From contig BCIK01000010.1 of NCBI GenBank assembly GCA_039545295.1, positions 310,001 through 374,000 of the forward strand: a DNA stretch of 64,000 nucleotides, given 5' to 3'. The DNA comes from Udeniomyces pyricola (lineage: Eukaryota; Basidiomycota; Tremellomycetes; Cystofilobasidiales; Mrakiaceae). Below the pieces are notes generated by a model, which had not been told where the DNA came from, ran no database searches, and saw nothing but the letters and a program-made list of their open reading frames with translations. Numbering within the stretch: the stretch's first letter is position 1; each line of letters begins with the position of its first letter. The translations under genes and the position numbers were made by a program. Below, piece after piece: positions 49,401 to 61,700 of the stretch.

Positions 49401-51677
49401 TCTTCTGATCGAGGTTGGCACTCATGTTGCCGCCTCTCGAAGGTCCGTTGTGATGAGACGCGTCGTATAGGGCAGATGACTGATTGTCTGTGTTTGCCTT
49501 GACCTTGTTTAGGTGGACGTCGGATCGGCCGCTTCTTCTTGGATCGCTTATGCCGTCATCATCATTCAAGCCGTCATCTTCTTGCTCTTCACCCTCATCC
49601 TCAGTGCGTTTTATGTTTCGTTCATCACAGAGCAATGATCACTCGTCATGGTCAGGCGCGAAGCTGAGTGGGGCTAATCCTCCTGACTTGTCGCTCCCTT
49701 GTAGTCGTCAAGATCATCGAGGCCATCACCCGGCTCATCGTTCATGCACCATTTGATGAGTCTGAGGAACAGTTTGATACTGGTCTTCTTGGCGCTATGT
49801 CTAAACTTTCCTGTTGCGGCGACGACCTTCTCCGTGCCTCGGGTCGCAAAAGAAGACGTCGAGCCGCCATCAACAACAAGGCCGGCAAGAAGGGAAGTCG
49901 TGCGCCGTCGATTGGAAGCACTCAGCTCATGTTGGGAGGAGGCGGTGCCATCTCACCTCAGAGAAGTCCTGGATACAATCCTGGCTACTCGCCTTATGAC
50001 CCGCGGACGACACCGGGTGGTGGGAGAGGGTTAGGCGACGATCAGAGCTACTTTATGCAGCAGCAACAGTACTCGCAGCACCATCATCAATTGTCGAATG
50101 GAGCGGGAGGCGCCGAACAGACGGGTTTCATCATGGGTGGTTGGCGAGACGTCCCGCAATCTTACGGCCATGGCGATGGTCGCACAGGATATGAGAACCC
50201 CTCACGCGATGTCTACCTTCCATCGCTCGGTCCATCATACATCAATCCGTCGGCTCCTCCTACGCCAGGTGTCGACCAAGGTCCCAAGCGAGGTTTCTCT
50301 GTCGTGCGCGGCGGTCGATCGGCTTATGAAACTCCTTACGCCCTCGTACCGTCGCAGACGAATCCGACTCACCAACCCCATGCCTCCGTTTCCTCCTCCT
50401 CCTTTATCAATGCCCGGCCTCCATCTGCGTCTGCTGCTCCTTCCAACGACCCCGGTGGCTCGAGCTCCGGATCTCGAACGAGTTATCAACCACCCAGCAT
50501 TCCCCTTTCCCCTGTCAAAGGCTCAAGTGAAACCCCTCGCCCGCGCGTCCATCAGCGAACTCGGTCTCAGACAGCCGTGATTGAGACCATCCCACTCGGT
50601 CCAGCAGTGGGAGGCTCTTCGCATCATCATCATCCCCAACATCAACAGCAGCAGCAGCATCCACACCACCTTCTACTTTCTCAACATCATCAACAACAAC
50701 AGCAACAGCAGCAGCACCATTATCCTTCTTCGACGTCCCTTTCGTCCACTCCGTTTGGGATTCCGGGAGCTTACACCATCAAACCGTTTGACCGAGATGA
50801 CGGTACGGGATCAAGCACCACAAGCGATGGCAACGATTCCGACGACACCTCCAAGCCTAGCCAGAAGAATGGGCCCCGACGACACTCTTGGTTCGCTAGG
50901 GCATCGGGTGATGGTGGTGGAGGTCCAGTTGGGGGTTCAACTGAGGATTCTGATGATGAGGCCAAGTCACCGATGGAAGAGTTGAAGAGTGGCGGTGAGA
51001 GCGGTGGGGGCGGTTCCCGCTGGCCGTTTGGGAGGAAGAAAGGGAGGGTGAGCGAAGGTGATGCCAACATCACTCCCGCTACTGGTCTCAAGGATAGTGT
51101 TTCGTCAGGAGGAGGACGGGATACTTCTTTCTTGTCTACGCCATTCTCTTCGTCGTCTGCTCTTGGTTCTGCATCAGCGTCGGCAGGAGCAGGAGGAGGA
51201 TCGACAGATCCGATGAACGCTCAACAGCATCGCAAGACCTTTTCCGTCGCTCGACCGATGATGAAGGCCCATTCGGCAGATGGGCATTCTACTCCATCAA
51301 CGCCTTTGATGACATACCCCGATCAACCCCTTTCTCCGACGACTCGTCCGGTTGCTCAACCCGCTTCGAGCTCCTTCATCGTCAAGCGACCAAACCAAAC
51401 CCGCAAGACCACGACCACTAACCCTCCTCCTGTACCTGGCTCGTCCTCGGGCCCGAACCCAAGCTCGCTCGTGAGGAGTAGCAGCGGAAGTGTCCCTCGT
51501 GGATCGGCTTTGCAGATGGCTCCGGTCCATCTACCCCCAGTCGAGGGCGTCATGGTCGTCGGGGCAACTGACGCGAGCGCTATGGGAGCTGTCGTACCGG
51601 TCGGACCGAATAAACCTTTAGTCCCGATGGGCCCGAATTTCGGGCATGGTGGATCGGCCAGAGGAGGTTCGAGATGA
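46425..51677 (+). CDS. Fungal TRP-like / FLC-type membrane protein with ML-like N-domain
   Basis: Resembles the fungal transient-receptor-potential-like family (lumenal ML-like domain plus multi-pass membrane domain), which includes yeast Flc proteins and S. pombe Pkd2. Start ATG at 46425 with signal peptide MSSHIPFLATTAFFLTLLPS. The lumenal region includes GYDNATEKL, LFTSISFLSAPIISSTSSLC, TIPAGPVSLNLTIPLDSFYP and TAYPNPNELACIDVSLSPYV. The first membrane segment is LFLWIPVGIAAAFWAVLWGA. Others are SMIAVLWPEFVYPIASRGAW, AAIFLLICAAVVVISLIIWA, ILILFHLPISTFAVYQFTIY, ALAALFFLFICLLIPAYLIF, AGVLLGTNIVAAAVIGGG, LLVLEIVLSLVTSIWLPWGE and AYAVIIIQAVIFLLFTLI. The C-terminal exon (from about 49705) starts VVKIIEAITRLIVHAPFDES and gives a disordered tail of more than 600 aa with His/Gln runs (50625-50725). 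Stop TGA at 51675-51677. Confidence 0.82.
50625..50730 (+). repeat. CAT/CAG/CAA repeats encoding His/Gln runs
   Basis: Mixed CAT, CAC, CAG and CAA codons produce polyhistidine/polyglutamine within the cytosolic tail of the TRP-like protein. Confidence 0.85.
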
Positions 51678-52443
51678 AAGAGAAGAAGATTACATTTTTT
51701 CTTTTTTTTTTAAAAAAAAAAAACTTCCTTCTTCCCGTTCTTGTTCAGGCGTTTTCTCCGTTTTTCCTTTCTTTCTTTTCCTTTCTTTCTTTTCTTTTCT
51801 TTCCTTTTTTTTTCTATTCTCTTTTTATCTTGGTCTGGGGTTCGGGTTTTATTCCATTCGGTCTTTTCACTTCCTCTCTTTTTATCTTTTCTGTTTTTTT
51901 TTCTTCCTTTTTTTTTCTTTTCCCCTGTGTTTTCGATAGTCTTTTCCCAACATCAGTGAGGTGTCTCTCCCCCCTCCCTCCCTTGTCCCTTTCATTCCAT
52001 TCACATCTCGCGTTCGACTCGACCCATGCGCACGACAGACCTACACTACACACTCACATCCCCTGCCCTCATTAATTACCGTGATTGACTATGTATTAAA
52101 TCTCAACCCTCGCCAATTCCCCAAACCCTTTAATCTGTGTGTCCAGTGTATTTCCCCCCCCCCCTCTTCCACTTCTAATCATCTTTTGTTACTGCGTACC
52201 CACGTCCTCTTGAACATGTCTTCATGATGCCTCGATACATATGATTTTGCATTCGAAACCCCCCCCCCCCCTCAATAGTGGTCGTGCATGAAAAATGAGA
52301 GAAAAAAAAACGTGTCATCATCCCAGCTGAACCCACTTCTACCCTTGACCCTTGAACCCCCAAAAGAAAAAGAAAAAAAGTGATCAAGAAAAGATATGGA
52401 AAAAAAGAGAAGAAAAAAAAAAAGGCTTTTTTTTTCTTTTCTT
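51678..52443. other. Convergent intergenic region with T-rich strand and A/T hairpins
   Basis: 3' flanks of the TRP-like and HDAC genes. Almost pure pyrimidine from about 51725 to 51945. Two inverted A/T runs could fold back: T10/A12 near 51702-51723 and A12-GGC-T9 near 52417-52438. They could act at transcript ends; C-run at about 52260-52272. Confidence 0.6.
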
Positions 52444-55408
52444 TCATGGCATGGCGGCGTCGGTGTTGGTTTGATGTTGATCGGCTTCGATGCGAGCGGT
52501 TTCGATGCGATGGGCGAGGGAAGCGAACGTTTGGCGGACGTGGGAGAGGTAAGAGGGGGTGTTAGTGTCGGGCATATTGGCTGGGTTGAAGTGAGGGAGG
52601 AGGAGAGAGAAGAAGAAGAGGGTAGGGTAGGAAAGGATGAGGATGGGAGTGAGTGTGGAGGAGAAGGGGAGGAAAGGGGTCAACGGTCGTGATGAGGGAA
52701 AGAAAAAAAAAAAAAAAAAAAGAAGAAAGAGAACAAGATTGAAACCATCAGGGTCCGCATGATTTACAATGATAAGATAATAAAATGGCAAGTTCAGGTC
52801 GAGAACCAGCTGAGTTTTTTTTATCTTCTCTTTTCATTTGTCTCGGTTGAAAGTCTGAGAAGTGAGAGCAGATGGAAAAATGGGAAACGGGAGGAGGAAC
52901 GTCGTACGTACCAAGAAGAGGTACGCCCATTTCGAAGCTCGGCGCATAACTCGCCAACCAATCCCTTTCCTTCATCTCTTCTCCATCCCGCTCATCTCCT
53001 TCCCCACGATCTCTCCCGTTATCATCCCCATCGTCTTTGGATCGATGCCTCGACTTCTCAACGCCCAAGTCGTCATGATGGATTGGGCCGTCGTTTATGT
53101 CGGTGAGGAGATCTGTAGGGATCGGATCGGTGGGAAGAATTGGGGGACGATCACCGAGGGCGATCGAGGTGAAGGTCGTCCATGCACGAGCGGCGTTGGG
53201 ATGGTTGTAACCGCCTGATTAAGGGAGAGATGAGGGTATGTGTGTGTGCGTGGAGAGGGGAAGGGAGGGAGATGGGAGATGGGAGATGGGATGGGGAGTG
53301 ATTGGTAGAGGAAGTGAGCCATGCGGAGGGATTTGAGAAGTTGGTATGTATCAGTTCGAGGTTTGAAAGATAGGAAACCAAAACGTAACAAAAAAGAAAC
53401 ACAAGTGAACAAGGTGGAGAATGGAAAAGTTTTCCATGACTCACCTCCCCCAAGTAACACCGTTCCTCTGATCCCTCCGAATCCATCATCATGATCATCA
53501 TCGTTCCCCATCCCACCTCGGTTCCAATCTAAAATCTTCCTCACACACCATCCAAGTTCACCTTCCTCTTCGCCCGCGCCCAAATTCCAAACGCCCGTTT
53601 TCTCTCCATCGCCCGCGAGCCCATCGACGCCTAAACAACATACCACCCAATCCGGTCGCCAAGCCCGAACGATCTTCTCCACACAGGGTCCCCAGAGCGT
53701 GGCGAGTGTGTGGGAGCTCGCGCCAGAGTGGAGTGGGAGGGAGAGGGTGTGAGGGGAGGATGTCGTAGGGGACGTGAGAGAGCTGAAGGGGGAAGAGGGA
53801 AAGAACGAAGGTGAGGTATGGTGGATCGAGAGAGTCAAGACAGAAGGATGGGTGAGAGGTGAAGATGGCACACTTGAGAAGGTTACTGGGCGAGACGGGG
53901 AAAGTGGAGTGTGAAACGCTTGGGCTACGCCGTCACCGAGATGAACATCGAGGTCGAGGTACAGAACGCGTGGCTTGCGTTTTTTCGGCATGGCTCGGAT
54001 GACGTGAGGGAGTGAAACAGTCTTGGGTAACGAAGTGGGTAGTAAAACGGGTGGTCGTGATGACGATGACATTGAGGGCGATGAATGGGAGGAAGCAGCA
54101 AGTGCGATGGTTTCTTGCACTCGATATGGGTTGGGGTTGATTCCTTGATTTCCATCTCCCTCCTCTTCTACTTTGACCTTCTCATCTCCCAGCACTCTAT
54201 CAACCTTACCTTCCTTGAGAAGTCCCAAGATAACTAATACACAATCGTTCACATAACAAAACCCACTCGCTTTCTCTCTCATAGCGTGATGCCTGCCACC
54301 ATCCCAACAAATCGCCACGTCCGCTCTCCCTTGCACGAGTTCGCTCACGCATGTAGAGGCAGCCCCAGCGAGGGTGAGGACATAAGATGAAAGAGATGGG
54401 AACGGAGGAGAGTCGTCAAGGAGACCGTAGGTCGCAAGTCGATCGAGGTGACGGGTTTGGGCTCGGTTAATGATGGAAGAGGACTGGTGCCGAGGACGTT
54501 TGCTTGGGCGCGGTTGGGAGGGTGCATCGTCAGAATCAGAAGATGAGGATTCATCTGAGGATGAGGAATGAGATGAGGTCGACGAAGAGTGAATAGGTGA
54601 TGCGGGGGGCGAAGTCGTTAGACCCGGCGTCAGGAGTAGATCTGGGGTGAGTGACACATGAGCGAGTGAGACAGAAAGGGTGTCAGTGGTATGAGGATAG
54701 AAGGGAGCATAGCCAGGAGATGGTATATGAGCAGAACCCAAGGCGATTGAGTATTCCAAAATGAAAATAAAAATGAAAATGATGATGATGATGATGATAT
54801 AAGAGGCGATCATGTGAAAAACGATGAAGAAATCAGATATGGGGGAAATTGACGTCTTGTTTAGTATTGTCCTTGGCGCATGTCTTGGCTGTCTTGTACG
54901 GCTTCACATGACACGGTCGCATCTCGAGCGGACAGCGACGGTAAGCTTTGTTGAGTGACGACCTACCGACATAGTCTGCGTCATGAAACCTCAAGAGATC
55001 CCTTCGCGTGGCCTTGACCGGGGCGACGACTCGGCATATGTTACTGATGACGGTTCGATCGGCACGGGGTGATCCGTCACCGCGTTGAGGATGGTCGTCG
55101 TGGACAGGAATGAAGTCGAAATCATCACTGTCGTCAGAACCGTCAGTAGCTGTGGGGACGTCAATGAGACCAGAGGCAGAGATGAGATCGTGAACTTGGT
55201 GAGATCGACCGGGGTTTGAGGGGAGATGGGAGGCGAGGGAACGGAGGGACGGAGAGGAGATGTAGGCTACGCGCCGGCCAGGAGGAGGCCTGGCGGGGGT
55301 CGAGGTGGTCGTCCTCCTGGATTCGCGATCTTGGACTGGACGGGATGGGTTATAGTCGGATGGGTTGGATGTTGTGGGTGCTGTGTGTGGTGAAATTGGA
55401 GCAAGCAT
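52444..55408 (-). CDS. Class I histone deacetylase, HOS1/HDAC8 type
   Basis: Zn-dependent lysine deacetylase; yeast HOS1 and human HDAC8 act on the cohesin subunit Smc3. Four exons: 55408-54967, 54641-53445, 53214-52912 and 52580-52444, an exact 692-aa sum. Motifs in order: VAYISSPSLRSLASHLPSNP, LLRFHDADYVDLLLTPG, a Ser-rich insert with KRPRH (possible NLS), YGLLDDSPPFPSLSSYVLTL, CWDGGRHHAMREKASGFCYV (the His pair), RVLYLDLDVHLGDGVAQAFH (Zn ligands D and H; the next residue is L where H is usual), VCCLGVDGLAGD (third ligand D), LLGGGGYNHPNAARAW (catalytic Tyr) and ANMPDTNTPSYLSHVRQT. A roughly 85-aa low-complexity insert separates YVND from YLDLD, which makes the protein longer than HDAC8. 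Catalytic residues are present, so activity is expected. Confidence 0.9.
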
Positions 55409-55739
55409 TGTGGATGAGCGCAGACATATATAATATGAATATATATATATATATATTCAGATATATCTACTGGGATATGGCTGATGAAGGGTTGGATGGA
55501 TATCTACCGGATGTATAAGACATGTTGAATGGAAACTGGACGCGTCGAGGGTGTTGGAGAGGGATGGATGACTTGAATGGGTTGGTTGCTGCTTCGATCT
55601 CGAGACAACATACAACAATATATACAGTTCTCATATAACTCCAACACATTAGCATACACATCCAAGTCGTCACTCACTTATAACTTGCCATATATATCAT
55701 CCCTCATCTCCACCCTCCATACAGCCCTCATCACACACC
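55409..55739. promoter_or_regulatory. Divergent promoter HDAC / Ser-rich gene
   Basis: About 330 bp. Alternating TA repeats (55430-55475) give a TATA-like, easily melted element close to the HDAC start; a second AT patch lies at 55615-55640 and another at 55688-55696. Confidence 0.5.
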
Positions 55740-58700
55740 ATGCCCAATCCACCACCCAACCAACGCATATCGCCCATCCACACTCCCGAGAGCGAGAGTA
55801 CAGACCGTTCCACATGTCAGCCAGCAACCCTTGATATTCCATTCGACGCGTCGCTTTCTCGACCACCCCTTCTCTTCTTTCTCTTCCTTTCCCCTCGACA
55901 TAATAGGTTGACAATCTTGTATCTGTTTCCCTTTGCCATCCTCAACCCCACCCATCCATCCTCTTAACAGCCCCAAATCATCCACAGCTCACCCGTCAAG
56001 ACACTGCCCTCTCCCTCGGTTATTACTACGGCAACCACGACGACTCCTCCTCCAACTTCGCCAAGTCGACCTCCTCCCTCTATCTCTCTCCGAGTCCATC
56101 GTCCCCTGGCTACCCTCCCACTCACCTGCCGCCAAATCAACAGCCCCTTCCAGATCAAGTCTCCCCGCGACAATCTCTCCTGGCGTCTCCCAACGGTCGC
56201 ACCTCCTTCTTTCGACACGCCAACAAGTCCGTCGGCGGCCTCATCCACGGCCGCGCCCTCGCTCCCACCGATAGCAGATCTCCCAGCACTACATCCCTTG
56301 CACCAACCTCAGCCTCTGGCCTTCAACTTCCCCATCGTCTCTCCCCAACCTCCTCTTCTTCCCAATTGCCCGCTATCCGAGGCTCATCCCGCCAGCCACC
56401 CCCTCTTTCTCCCTCACGTCCACTTCCGGGCTCGTCGTCTATGATTGCGGGCGGTGCGTCTCAATTTGGTGCCGGCCCCATCGCGGGACGAGGTCGTGAG
56501 GGCGACGGGAGCGGGGGAAGTGCCAGTGGTAGTGGAAGTTCGAGAGCAGGCGGTATTGGAAGCTGGATCAAACGAGCAGGTAGCAAGCGAAGGGGCGTCT
56601 TCAAGGAGGGTGGAGACGCAAAGAAAGGCGAAGCAGGACAGGCCACCGTCGTCCTCGGGCCGACATCCTCCGCTGCGAACGCTCCATCACCACCAGATCC
56701 CACCTCAGCCCAATCGTCCGAAGAAATACTCTCGTCCGACCGAGATGACGACGACAACGAAGAGGTCGTCGATATTGGGTGGGCTCAAAAGATGATTCAG
56801 GAGATGGATTCGGATCAGAGTAGCTCCTCGGAAGTTGAACTTGACGATGGGGACCGGCATCAACATACCTCTCGACCTCTGCTTCATTCCCACTCTTCCT
56901 CAACATGTTCTTCTCCCCCACAAACTCACGATCCCCTTCGACCGGCCCGAGCATCTCACCCCCTGCATTATCACCATGTTTCTTCGACGGGCGAACCCTC
57001 GTCCCTTGCCTCATCGACCTCATCCTTCTTTGTCCCCTCTCGCTCCCTGGATGACCATCCCGGAGGGGCTTACTTTCCTTCACATCCCTCATCATCGACC
57101 TCGTCTTTTGTCTGCAAGGGACCTACGGCACCGGCGTCTGCGGCTTCTTCGGATGACGGAAATCACACGGACCGGGACGAGCCTTTCAACGCCTCGCTCG
57201 AGAAAACACCCCAGCCTGGGACGGATATCGCCAGCTTTCCTAACAACGATTATCACCTCGCTCATCACCATCATCAATACCACGAAACACAGTCTGAGAA
57301 ATCCCTTGCCTCAACCCATAACGAATCTTCACATCAACCCTATCCCAGCGATCACGCATCCGATCATACCACCTCAAGCGGCCTCTTGTCAGGTCGAACC
57401 GAGACAGGTCGCTTCCCGCCACTCACCCATCATTCGATACTCGAGAGAGATTTGAGTTCGTTGAATGACGCCCACCAGGCCCAGAGCAGCAAGCTTTCAC
57501 CGAATTTGACATCGGTCGCTCGTCCTCGCCAAGATTTGACGACCGAGGATGCTACCTCGAATCGACGGATCCAAGTGATCGAAGACGATACCATGCCTCT
57601 CCAGGGTCCTCGCATCTCGCATCAAGATGGCGGACAGTCGTCACAATCGTCGCCGGCGTCCTCTCCAAGAGCGGCCAAGTTGTCGTTCGTTGCACCACCG
57701 GATGCGTCGCGCTCAAGCATCGGCGAGCTCAAGCAGGAAATGAGACGAAGTTTAGACGAAGCTCGTGGGAGGTCAAGTCTAGATGACAGAAGGCCGCAAA
57801 CCTCTCTTGGTGCGGCGGAGAATCGGGCGCGACACGAAGTGGAAGAGGAGATGGAACGGGATGATGATGAGGAGGAGGAGGACGACGAACCAAGGGTACC
57901 GAGAGAACCTGGCGTGGACTCACCGGCACTACTTGCCGCACGCGAGCGAGCCAAGCGAGCTAGAGCGCTTCACCAAGCGGCCGCTTTTGCCACCACCTCG
58001 AGCTCATCCTCGATGCACCTCGCCGACGCAACGACCTCTGTTCAAGGCTCAACCCTCCTTCACCCAAGCCCACCTCCGCCTCCGATGAGTCAGACGAATT
58101 CAAGCAGAAGTGAGGACAGTGGCTCGGGATCTGCACCCCATACGCCTGGATTAGGAGAGGGCAAGACCGTTGATGCGTCTGTAGCCGGGCCCGTCATCCT
58201 TGGGATGGGTGCCGCCAACTGGGACCGTGCGACCGGTGAGGTAGCCAACGAAGAGTACAAGCCGAGAGCAAGTCTCGAACGGCCAAAGAGGAGCGAAATG
58301 AGGTCAGTAGACACCCTTGCCCATTTTTGAATATGAACTTGTGTATCTGGGTGTAGGAACATAATACCATCTTACCTCATGAGGCCATTGGTCCTTACAA
58401 AACGTGTTGTACTATTTCTCACAGGCCCGGCAGGTCGCCGTCCCCCTTGCCACCCACTTTTTCTCGATACTCGACAGCCGACTCTGAACACTCCCTTTCA
58501 ACCTCCCCTACGGCCTCTCTTGTCTTCTCGGAAGCTTCACATCACCGAGAGCCTGCTACGCGCCTCAAGTCTTCTCCATCATTCACATCTACATCTTTTT
58601 CACCTTCTACCTCGGACTTTTCGGCCCGCTCAACATCGTCTACCGATCCACCGGTCCTAACTATTGCATCTTCCTTCCCCTCGACTAGCTCGTTTAATTC

Positions 58701-61700
58701 CAGTATCTCTACATCCTCCTCCTCGTTCTCGACTGGAATCAAGTCCTCTATCTCGTCATCGAGTTTGACTAACGCTCAGACACTCGAGGAGCTTACTGCT
58801 GCCATCGATCGCGCTATCTCACTTGGCTCTGACGAACGATTCGATCTCCGTCGAAGGAGTCAGCTTGGCTGGGGCCTGGACGGTGGGGAAGAAGCCAACA
58901 GCGGTCGCGGAGCGGATCACAGGGGTGTGTTGCTGGACCAGAACGAGGCCAGATTGAGTGAGGAGGTTCGTCAACGTCCCTCTAGAACGACGAGCCACGA
59001 CGAGTCGGGAGATAACAGTGCGGCTATCGGAGGTGATGGATGGGATCATCCGTCTCAGGCGACACCTGTCATCGCTTCTACCTCACCACCTACTCGTCAG
59101 ATCTCCCATCAACCTCCTATACCGTCTTCCACCTCTCCCATACGAGCGGAACGAGTCGAAGACACCCATCAGGGTGACCTTTCGTTCGACCCGGAGGAGC
59201 TCGAATACGTCGTCGTTGAATCCCCGCCCCCTTCTGCTTCCCTTATTCGACCATCCCAACAACGCAAGTCATCGACCTCTTCGACATCATCCTCATCGTC
59301 TTCCTCCTATCGACGTCGGTGGGCGGCCTCCAGGAACAGTTCCCTTCTCGATGGAGTCGTGACGAAGCCGATGCCTCAACTTGTCCGAAGGGCCTCCTCG
59401 CTTATCTCACTCAAACGAGATAGCAGTACTCCTAGCAGCATCACTGGCCGAGTCTCGCCTTTACCTTCTCCCCCGACTCACGCTAGCAATCAACCTGTAT
59501 CATCATCCCTTCAGTCTCAACTCTCACCTCAATTTCCCCTGACAGCGAACCGATCTCGTTCGCCACTCAACCCCAACTTTCCGTCTTCATCACCTGCTGC
59601 CATCTCACTTCCGTCCCCTGTCGGCAGTCCTTTGGATCGTGCTTCGTCTTCCGTCTCCTCTGCTGCCATGGGGAGTGGTCCTCGACGCGATTCTCGATCC
59701 TCCACTGTCCTCGGTAACGATCATCTCCACCCTTCCTCTTCGCGTCAGAATTCTCTTTCGACGAACGAGCCTTGGTTCCCGGTTGGCACGATTCGACCCT
59801 GGCCGAGCGCAATGCTGTTTGGGGATGCCAAGGGGTTGAGGACCAGTGGAGAGAGGGCGATGGCGTATGCGGGGAAGGTGAATGAGTTGAACAGGGCTCA
59901 GACAGGATTGAGAGATTGGGTTAGGACGGCACATGGGTTGCAACGTGAGTACTCGTTGGTTTTTTTTTTGTTTTTTTTTTTTTNTTTTTTTAGAAAAAAA
60001 AAAAAAAAAAAGAAAAAAAAAGGAAAAGTCAATCAGCGATTTTGACATTTGCTGATGTCAAGCTCCCTCATGTTTGTATGTTCTACCATCATATCCTAAT
60101 TGACATGATCTTTCCATCTCAAAGCTCTCCATCTTCCACCGGTTTTCCTTCCATCAACCCACCACCGCGACTCCACTTCCTCGACTTCTTCAACTTCGTA
60201 TTCCGAACTCACTCCTCCCCAGGTCCCTTTTGACCCCCACATGGTTTCCCCTCATCACGGTACCCGCAACGTCTCTTCCTCCTCCCAATTCTCCACTCAA
60301 TCAACCGAAACTTTCCCGTTGCGAACTGGCCAACCTTCGTTCCAAGCTCAACAGATCCGACCGGTCTCGCCGCCTCTGGCGGGCGCACCCCCACCGAACT
60401 TGCCGTACCCTCAGCTCGCGGTCGGGATGGGTGTGAGGAGTAGTGGTAGCTCGGGATCGATGGGCGGTGGATATCCGACGGGGAAGCTGGGAGGCGGAGG
60501 AGGAGGAGGGTTGATGAAAGTGTTGGGAAGACGAGGAAGTCATTCGACGGGAAAGAGTGGGAGGTTTGGGCTGGGAAGTAGTGGTAGTGGGTCCATCAGT
60601 ATGCTTGGTGGGAATAATAGTGTCAGCCATGAGAGGATTGAGGGGAGAAAGGGAGGAGGTAGTTTGGACCTTGTACCTACGGCTTCTGGTTCTGCTTCTG
60701 CGGGCGTTAATGGAGGAGGAGGGCGAAAGGGAAGTATGGAAAGTACACGGAGGATGGAGAGCTCCTCGGGGAATGGAAATGTAGGAGGCGGGGGTAGTTT
60801 GAGAGCGAGGATAGGGAGTCCGACAAAGGCGCTTTTCCGAGGCGTGGGCGGCGGTAGTGGAGGGAATGGAGGAGGAAATGATAGTGGTGGGGGTACTGGG
60901 ATCGGAGAGAGTGTGGCAAGGAGTACATCGGGCGTTTTGGGTCCGAGTAAGTCGGGTCTCTCTTCTCGCTGTCGGTTTAGGGAAAGTAGGTTGGAACTTT
61001 TAGGGTATGGCTCGTCTGATGCGTTTTGGGTTCTGTGTTGGTTTCTTTTTTGTTCCCCTCTGGGGTTTTCTCTGTCGTGCAGGAGCTCGGACTCAAAGCT
61101 CGACGACGTTATTCAACTCTTCGATGTCCTCCCGCCCGACGATGCAGATCGGCACCGGTACCTCATCTTCCTCGACTGCCCCTACTTCTTCTTCCCTCTC
61201 GGAAGCCAACAAACCTACGTCTTACGCACCTCTTCCTCCCACGCCGACTCGAAACTCGTTCCTTCCATCACCTCCCCCAATGCCATCGACGGCGACGGAT
61301 CCCAAACCTTCGAATGGAAACCATCATAACTCTCCCCTTCCACCTCTTCCGAAGGTTGAATCGTCGTATCAGACGTCGTACTCGCATTCACAGCCTTACC
61401 CGATATCGAAACAAACCACTGCGCAACCGATGGGACAACCATCCCAATATCGAGGTTATCCCCAGCCTCAGTCACAGCAGCAGCAGCAGCAGCAGGTGAA
61501 CCCATCATCTTCATCAGCATCACCAGCAGCAGCAGCTCCATCAGCCATAGCGCAAGGACCGAAAGCCGGGGAAGGAAACTTGATCGCCAACAAGGATCCT
61601 TCTCGTAGGTTCAGAGAGGATCTAAGGGAGATGACGGTGCGTTTTTGAGCGGCATTTTGCCTATTCTCCTCACTTTTCGTGTTGATTTTATTTTCTTACT

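Noticed and set aside
51646..52075. Phe/Ser-rich ORFs after the TRP-like stop
   Set aside because: They are translations of a polypyrimidine tract, not genes.
53095..54813. HDAC middle exon read as a separate 572-aa protein with its own start at 54813
   Set aside because: The sequence from 54813 to 54642 is intron; the GTAGGT donor at 54966 joins in phase to 54641 (HDADYV|DLLLTP), and the frame after 53445 is intronic.
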